Assembly: GCA_032164245.1 (NCBI GenBank)
Contig: JAVMKO010000001.1
Span: 18,699,603-18,763,602, forward strand
From: Sternotherus odoratus
Lineage: Eukaryota > Chordata > Testudines > Kinosternidae
DNA: 64,000 nt
Direction: 5' to 3'
A model generated the notes under the pieces. That model worked only from the letters and a program-made list of their open reading frames with translations. It ran no database searches and had not been told where the DNA came from. Positions 57,406-64,000 of this stretch are shown here, piece by piece. Position 1 is the stretch's first letter. Every line of letters begins with the position of its first letter. A program made the position numbers and the translations under genes.

Positions 57406-57551
57406 TGATACGCTGTGTGCTTGTGAACATGGCGTAAAACAGCCAACAGCAGTGCCTGCTCACACTCTCTGACTTTGGACAATATTCGTGTCAACCACTG
57501 AAAGTCACCATGGACCACCAGTTGAGAACCACTCTCCTAAATCATTTAGAT

Positions 57552-57764
57552 CAGTGGTCCCCAACCTTTTTTGCGGCACGGACCGTATTTCTTTTTTCTT
57601 CGCTGGCGCGGACCGGCTGTATGTCCGCCGAAAAGCCGCCGAATTCACTCCGAAAATTGAAACTGCGGCTTTTCGGCGGACACTTCCGGGAACGCGTCCG
57701 CGGCCCGGTAGCGATCGATCCACGGCCCGGTACCGGTCCGCGGCCCGGGGGTTGGGGACCACTG
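57552..57764. mobile_element. hAT MITE inside the tandem duplicate
   Basis: The ends CAGTGGTCCCCAACC / GGTTGGGGACCACTG-like (gttggggaccactg) are flanked by the exact 8-mer atttagat (57544-57551, 57765-57772). The empty site is preserved in unit 1 at 57279-57286, a direct demonstration of the insertion. The interior is CpG-rich with internal symmetry around gccgaaaagccgccg. Confidence 0.95.
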
Positions 57765-58063
57765 ATTTAGATGACTGGGTACTCCATAGTCAGACAAACT
57801 AGAAAACCAGTACCATAAAAGGTACCCAGAAATAACCCGAGAGTCAGTGCAAATCACGGAGTTAATGGGTTTCCTGCAAGCAGCTCCACTCTAATTGGCA
57901 ACCACATTCTGCCCCATTTGATGTTTAGGAATGGCTTACAGTGTAGTCTCAGTGAATGCATGACAGCAATCCAGTCTGAATCTAGCAATGGCCTGACTTA
58001 CAGTAGCAAGATCCACATTTTAAAAAAAAGTTTTAGCTCCTAATCAAGCATAGATGCTAGAAG

Positions 58064-58181
58064 AAAGCGAGGAATACTTGTAGCACCTTAGAGACTAACT
58101 AATTTAGTCTCTAAGGTGCTACAAGTATTCCTCGCTTTCTTTACGGATACAGACTAACACGGCTGCTATTCTTGAACCTGC
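58064..58181 (+). mobile_element. Hairpin retroposon, perfect 35-bp arms, 15-bp target duplication
   Basis: The arm aaagcgaggaatacttgtag...gagactaa and its perfect inverse meet at a 5-base loop ctaat. Then come ttacggatacagactaacac and ggctgctattc, the family terminus. The flanks catagatgctagaag (58049-58063) and catacatgctagaag (58182-58196) match at 14 of 15. Confidence 0.85.
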
Positions 58182-58196
58182 CATACATGCTAGAAG

Positions 58197-60028
58197 GAAC
58201 TCTTGCCTGCTGTTGCATTCTGCACCTCCACCAGCAGGACGAGATCTTAAAAAGCATCCAAATAGCAGACCTGAGTAACAAAAATCCCATCCTGCAGAGT
58301 GGTTCTGCAGTAGGGGAGCTGCTAACACATACATACACTTCTATATACAGTTCCAGCTATCTTCTTACTATCCACTGGCAAAATTGATATTTAAGGCCCC
58401 TAGTGTTGCTTCCCCGACACTCCATGTAGGTGGCTTTCCATATGGCCATGTATATTAATTAATTGAAAAATGCACTAAAATTGCAATCTGTGTGTAGCAT
58501 ATTTATTTCTAAAGCCATTTAGCAAACACCATCTCAAAGGTAAGAAGTAACTCTTTGGGCTTATCTTTATTTGTATAGCACAACAGCATTATATAATCAT
58601 TATTTTGCATGTTTTTTTCATAGTTTTCACATACTGTAGTAGGAAAACAGGGTTTGTTTGTTTGTTTTCAATTGATTCTCCCTTGAAATCAACATGGATA
58701 TAGGAAAATACCATTTTGCACAATTCATTGTCAATTTGCAAAGTGTGGTAAAGTTCATGAAGGTCAGAAAATCTCCTATGCCATTGAGTCACCTTACGTA
58801 TTAGGATTTATTCTGTAGGGAACAATCCTGCAATGGTAAAGCAATGAGCAAAGTGACCTTTTGCATCGTAAATTTCTAATCTGCTGATTCTAAAATGTAC
58901 TGCACTATTTCTTGTTTAATCAATTTCCCTTGTTTCTTGCTTGAAAGAGGTGAATGAGAAGGATTTGTCTTTTAGAATCAGTGCATCTAAAGAAGAGATT
59001 GATGATTTTCATCTTTATTGTACTGTAATTTTGTTAAAGTACCTCAAGATTGAGATCGATCTTTTGGCACTTCATTAATTTAGAAGTGTTTACTGAGCAC
59101 AGTGGGGAAGTCCATGTGATTTCATTGCTGGCCTGCTTTTTCATAAGGCAGGCTAATGCACCTGAGAGAGTTAGAAAGGAGGGCCAGAATGATGTTATGC
59201 AATTCTGCTGCATAAAAAAATCCAACCTTGAATTGTTAAGACTGGATTTAGTGCAGCGCTGTTTTCAAGGTTCATTAGTAAATATAAAGTAAAACACTGT
59301 ACTTGCCAAATCAATTCTGACTAACCTCCCTATCCCCCTCTTAAAGTCTCAGACCTTCATTTGACTATCCAGATCCCACCAAGTTCATGGAACCCTCTAA
59401 GCAAAAAATAATAAAATGTTCTCATTTCAAATTTCTGTGTGATCTAATGATCACATGGATCGATCCTAGCCACAGGACAGCTGTGGAGATAGTATGAGTG
59501 ACTGAAAGTAGTAACATGAGCAGAGGGCAAAAGGGAATCGTAAGTTAACATAAACATTGAATTGCAGCAAATGGAGTAGAGAAAGAAATAGAGCCAAGGT
59601 TTAAGAGGGGGAGAATTCCCCAAAGAGGAATGTCCTGAAAATCTACCATCACACTGCTTGGGAGGATCACAGCATCTGGGAAAGTGTTCTTGCACTGACG
59701 CATTTGAAAATGACTTATTTTATGTAGATTCAAATCCCTGCTTCACTTCCTGCCTATTATCTGCCCAGTGAAGGAAGAGGTAAAAAATGTAGTCTTCATT
59801 CTGACCAGTGGTGATTTCTATCATTTCAGTATCATTGTTTTTTCTTCTCAAGTAATTCAGTACAAGGCTTGCGAACAGCATGGCAAAAAACTGACAGCCC
59901 TCACAGCTGACAGTGTGCCTTTAATTTCCTCCCATTATATTTGTTATCTATTGCCAGCTCAGACGCAATACTACTTAAAATGGTCTTCTGGAACAATGAG
60001 GCTGTTTCAATGCTTGCCTTTTCAAGGG
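58197..60028. other. No gene identified
   Basis: Small frames only, on both strands, with no family signature. Confidence 0.35.
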
Positions 60029-60033
60029 GGTAG

Positions 60034-60748
60034 TGTAGGGGGCCTAGGTGGCCTCCCTCCGAGCCAGAAGGGAAAGAATCACTCCCTCTGCCTGAGTGGG
60101 TGGGGCCAGAGCAAGCTGGCTCCACCCCCAGGAAGGGGCAGGACAGGAAGTACAAAGGGCGGGGCTCGTAGCTCAGTCAGGGGAGCGCTAGGGAGGGAGA
60201 CAGACGCAGGCCGTGGGCTGCTCCCTCCACACTTTGCTGCCAAGCCGAGGAGGCCCTGGACCCAGGGAACCCTCCTCTCCAGGAAGGACTGGGGTTTCCC
60301 GAACTGCCTGCTGCAGAGTACCCCGAGGGACTGCCAGAGCTCAGCGGGGACCCACGCCTGCCAGAGGCGAACACAGTGAGAGAACCGGAGCTGCCAGGGG
60401 CAGAGTACCCCGGGGAACTGCCAGAGCCCAGCAGCACCCCGTGGCCTATCGAAGCGGATGCCGAAGGGGATCCGGAGCTCCACGCGGTAGACGACCCTGA
60501 GTCCTGCTGGTGCCCCCTCGCCTGTGAGATACACCCCCAGACTTCTGCTGGCGCTCCCCCTGCCTGAGGGGCGTGCCCCGGACCCTTGGCCGGTGCTCCC
60601 CTGCCCGAGGGGTGTGCTGCTGACTAGGGACGGCACACGTCCCGACCCTAATTCCCCAGTAACGGGGAGGTGTGACCAAGGCTGTCCCAAAGGAGTAGTA
60701 GCTCCCCACTGCCCCGGCAGCTTGGTGGGCCTACTGACCCTCCTTACA
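60034..60748 (+). mobile_element. GC-rich solo LTR
   Basis: TGTAGGGGGCC at the left and ...CTCCTTACA at the right are flanked by the exact 5-mer ggtag (60029-60033, 60749-60753). A TATA-like tacaaag (60151-60157) lies after gggcaggacaggaag, a block shared with the remnant at 24886. Open frames of up to 203 codons run through it on both strands. They contain no gag, protease or RT motif, and one extends into the flank, so I do not call a gene. Confidence 0.8.
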
Positions 60749-60753
60749 GGTAG

Positions 60754-62930
60754 AAACTTGAAGACTTGAAATTTGTAGGTGGAGGTGACATCTAAGTACT
60801 GGAGAGCCAGGAAAACACCAGTCTGAACAGCTTCTGAGCAGATTCTATCTTAGCTAGGCCTGCAGATGTCTGGAAGGTTAATTAAGTTAAGTGCTTGAGG
60901 GATGGCTGCATCCTCTGCACTTAACTGATGATCCACTGGAAATCAGATCTCCCCCTGGCCAAGGCGGGGCTCTCCACATCCACATCTATTTTCCATATTT
61001 GTTATGGCAGGTCACCAAAATAGCTTTTTCTCTAAATGGCTGGTGAGTGGGAGGTATGTCAGGACTGCAGGGATGTGCCGTGGGGTTTCCAGGATAAGTG
61101 AGTGTGTGGGGAGCTATGGAGGGTTGTTTGGTATTTGTGGGGAAGGAAGGACAGTCAGGAGCCTGTGCAGTGGAAGGGGTCAATAGGCATAGGGTTGGGA
61201 TGCTTTGCTGAGTGACCCCTGTGAAGGAGCTCAGCGTACTGTTCATAAGAAGGGCTGGCAGCAGCTGCATCAGGGCACTAGGAAGGTGTGTGTGTGTGTG
61301 GGGGGGCAATTTCCATACTGTTCAGGGCCCCAAAATACTTTAGTCTGGGCCTGCCTCCCACCCACAGCCCCCTCCCCCTTTGGGCCTCCCGGAATTGCAC
61401 ACTTAGGCTGCTACACAATTGCCCCATCCAGAAACAATGGCTAATCCCCTCCTATACACCAGCCTGGTGATCAGTCTAGCCAAATGAAGGAGGAACCAAG
61501 AGGGTCCTGCCCTTCTTTCAGGGACAACACAAGTTACACTCCCTCCATGGTTAGCCCTTTGAGGCATAATATTTTCCAGTGTGCCCTGAGAGTGGTGCCA
61601 AAAAGACATGCCAAAAATGTTGGAATCCCTACTTCAAAAATATTACAATAATGCATATTAGTCAGCATGTTGACTTGAAGGAGCATATTTTTTTTACTAT
61701 AACATTAACAAATAGATTAGAAAGCAATATTATACATATAGAGCCCATGGGTGAATGTGTAACATCCCCTTCTGTACCAATCAGAAAAGGCTATGGCTCT
61801 AGAGAGCTTAGGTCTACACTGTAGCAACTTGTACTTTTAGCTCTGGAGGTCCCTGGTTCAATCCCCAGTGTGGCAGCCATTACACATGCATACAGATAAG
61901 CAATAGTAGAAATACAAGGAAATTGATGTTACTGGCTCTCTCTAATAGATAACTTAGTTTAAAACAATCACATTGAAATATTCCCCAAGCTTCCAGTAAG
62001 ATGCGATTTGACCTCTATTAAAGATCAATCACCACCAGACAAGCAATTTTTGATGGTCCTTTGGATGGTGATTTGAGAGATTTCACTGTATACATACAAA
62101 TATATAACCTCTGGGCACTGTTTTGAAAGTGTCCTTTGCATAGGGACAGGGAATTGGACTTCAGGAGCTCCACTAAGCAAAAGTTTGTTGAAAGGGAATG
62201 GAGGCTCCAGGAGACCCAGATTGTAATTCTGCTTTGTTTCCCAGCGGGCACATTGACAACTGAATAAAAAACGTGCTACAGCCACATGGACATTTGACTG
62301 TCTAAGTGGATCTAGTCCAGAGTATATATACACACAAAAAATCATGCTAGAGTATCTCAAAGATTTGCAAAATCTGAAGGAAAGCCGTAGGGCTCATGTG
62401 CATTCTTACCCTCCCCTGAACCATTTCCCCAGGGAAAGAAAGGGAGAGGCTATACATGATTGCTCCAAATGCTTGACCTTTCTGTTTCATCTGATTCCAC
62501 TTCTCATATAACTCAGAATTCCTATCCCGTAATATGTTATGTCCAGTAAATAATAAAATCTAGATTTCTGAGTCAGAACATGGAACGCTATAGACACAAA
62601 TGCAGTGTGGCTCTAATCTAAACATGACTCTAAAATGTGCTTTGTGGGGTTCTGTGTTTCCAGGACTTGATGCAATTTTCAGTTTATAAATGTAAAGGGT
62701 TTTTTCCAAATTTCCATTCTTGTGAACTAAACCCGAGACCTGAAAGTCACTCTAGCTTCTGACTCCTGCACAGTCACCAATAAAAACGCCTGGGGTACCC
62801 ATTTGCCCTTTAATTTCTGCTTAGTTATACCTTCTGTGGGGAGGTAACAGAAGTCAAAATACAGTCCTGCAATTGAAACATATTTAACAGTTCCCCTGAT
62901 TATGTGGGTACTAGCACAGCATCTAACCCA
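60754..62930. other. No gene identified
   Basis: Mixed sequence. A G-rich/GT microsatellite lies at 61287-61306. A tRNA B-box-like ggttcaatccc at 61856-61866 lacks a convincing partner A box. Confidence 0.35.
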
Positions 62931-62943
62931 CTGTCCCATAGTT

Positions 62944-63171
62944 AAGAATCAGAGAGGTAGCCGTGTTAGTCTGGAATAGCAGAAGTAACAAAGAGTCCTG
63001 TGGCACCTTAAAGACTAACTAAAGTATTGAAGCATAAGCTTTCGTGGTGGGCTGATACACATTTCGTCGGATGCAAACATCTGCATCCGATGAAGTGGGT
63101 ATTAGCCCACGAAAGCTTATGCTTCAATACTTTAGTTAGTCTTTAAGGTGCCACAGGACTTTTTGTTACTT
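62944..63171 (+). mobile_element. Hairpin retroposon, about 90-bp arms, exact 13-bp target duplication
   Basis: It starts with agagaggtagccgtgttagt, the family terminus in the opposite orientation to 32191 and 58064. Then an arm (aacaaagagtcctgtggcac ... cgtcggatgca) and its near-perfect inverse follow around a 6-base loop aacatc. The exact 13-mer ctgtcccatagtt lies at 62931-62943 and 63172-63184. Confidence 0.9.
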
Positions 63172-63300
63172 CTGTCCCATAGTTGTTTTAGCTCACTTAT
63201 TTTTATCACTGAAAGAATAAGGAATGATCTATTATGCTATAGGTCTGTTGTGTATGAAGGCATCTTATTCTAATTGTGTCTTGACAATTTCTAATTGTCT

Positions 63301-63661
63301 GCAGAAGAGAAGACTGAGGGGGGATTTGATAGCTGCTTTCAACTACCTGAAAGGGCATTCCAAAGAGGATGGATCTAGACTGTTCTTAGTGGTACCAGAT
63401 GACAGAACAAGGAGTAATGGTCTCAAGTTGGAGAGGGGGAGGTTTAGGTTGGCTATTAGGAAAAAACTTTTTCACTAGGAGGGTGGTGAAGCACTGGAAT
63501 GGTATCTAGGGAGGTGTGGAATCTCCTTCCTTAGAGTTTTTTAAGGTCAGGCTTGACAAAGCCCTGTCTGGGATGATTTTGTTGGGGATTGTTCCTGTTT
63601 TGAGTAGGGGGTTGGACTAACTGACCTCCCGAGGTCTTTTCCAACCCTTATATTCTGTGAT
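63301..63661 (+). pseudogene. CR1 LINE 3' end, 5'-truncated
   Basis: It starts gcagaagagaagactgaggg and encodes [20 protein letters not shown], then [19 protein letters not shown], the CR1 ORF2 C-terminus. The 3' tail follows (ggactaactgacctcccgag, ttctgtgattct). Frame broken after about 60 codons. Confidence 0.9.
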
Positions 63662-64000
63662 TCTCTGATTCTTCTCAGAGCAGGACTACACTACAGTGCC
63701 AATTTATGAAAGAAATTCATATTTACAAATACATCCACACAAGTAGATTAAAAAAAGATCAAATGACTACATCTGCTAGACATTAGTAAGCTTTGTTACA
63801 GGATGCATAGAGACATCAAAATTTGCATCTCTGCAAAGACAACTGTTTAGTGATGTACCCTGACCGAACACTTTCTATTAAACACCTGAAGAGCTTTTAA
63901 TTCCCCAAAAGTCCTGTGTGATAGACATAGGCAAGCTTAAATTCACTTATATAGCACTGTCCATGCCCAGAACGCAGAGTTGCAAGCCATTTCAGACATA
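63662..64000. other. No gene identified
   Basis: Unassigned; runs to the window edge. Confidence 0.3.

Larger units (their letters stand above)
57141..57837 (+). repeat. 265-bp tandem duplication over a hAT end
   Basis: Unit 1 is 57141-57405. Unit 2 starts at 57406 with the same tgatacgctgtgtgcttgtg and continues to 57837, interrupted by the MITE at 57552-57764. The unit spans the right end of the hAT element and its flank, so the duplication came after that insertion. The two units differ at only a few bases. Confidence 0.9.

Noticed and set aside
57240..57518. Repetitive peptide frame with YLLWYRYFWVPF-type units
   Set aside because: It is the translation of the 28-bp minisatellite, not a gene.
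60160..60195. tRNA A-box-like ctcgtagctcagtcagggg
   Set aside because: It lies in the LTR just after the TATA-like site, and no B box or cloverleaf follows at a proper distance.
59768..60690. 203-codon frames on both strands
   Set aside because: They run across the boundaries of a solo LTR, and no retroviral motif is present.
61835..61880. tRNA B-box-like ggttcaatccc
   Set aside because: No A box 30-60 bases upstream and no cloverleaf, so I do not call a tRNA or SINE.

Overview
This window looks like intergenic or intronic DNA from a reptile, most probably a turtle. The base composition is AT-leaning with isolated GC-rich islands. The repeat content is CR1-type LINEs, many hAT-type DNA transposons and MITEs with 8-bp target duplications, solo LTRs, a retroviral env/LTR remnant, and very old MIR-like SINEs. 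I recognise several families as typical of turtle (partly crocodilian) genomes. That is recollection, not a search result. I could not establish any complete host protein-coding gene. The only candidate host exon is a 266-base open stretch on the minus strand at 5976-6241, and it is weak.

Layout. 1-350: a turtle-type repeat split by a full-length 5S-rRNA-derived sequence. 999-2679: two GC-rich pogo/Tigger-like elements bracketing a broken hAT transposase fragment. 2.7-9 kb: mostly unassigned DNA with MIR and an old LINE. 8981-11775: a three-level nest (MITE, then GC-rich hAT, then solo LTR). 12-16 kb: old LINE/MIR pieces and a 171-bp duplicated segment. 17487-19263: a fold-back hAT with a solo LTR inside it. 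19.3-31 kb: LINE fragments (a 1.6-kb minus-strand CR1 at 27843-29480), a palindromic MITE and an LTR-like region. 32191-32364: a hairpin retroposon. 34.4-35.3 kb: ERV env C-terminus plus LTR. 36055-36390: a pogo-like MITE. 37.4-37.8 kb: MIR. 42-48 kb: CR1, an L2-like RT piece, a short hAT MITE, and a hAT transposon inside a CR1 tail. 50249-51047: solo LTR. 53497-57837: a cluster of hAT elements with a tandem duplication. 58064-58181 and 62944-63171: hairpin retroposons. 60034-60748: solo LTR. 63301-63661: CR1.

Boundaries supported by exact or near-exact target-site duplications are given where I could read them. The nested insertions give relative ages, and these are the best-supported results here. 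The most unusual observation concerns three hairpin elements of one family. Each is flanked by 10-15 bp duplications, and each is folded at a different point of the same sequence. That fits snap-back retroposition better than a fixed MITE structure.
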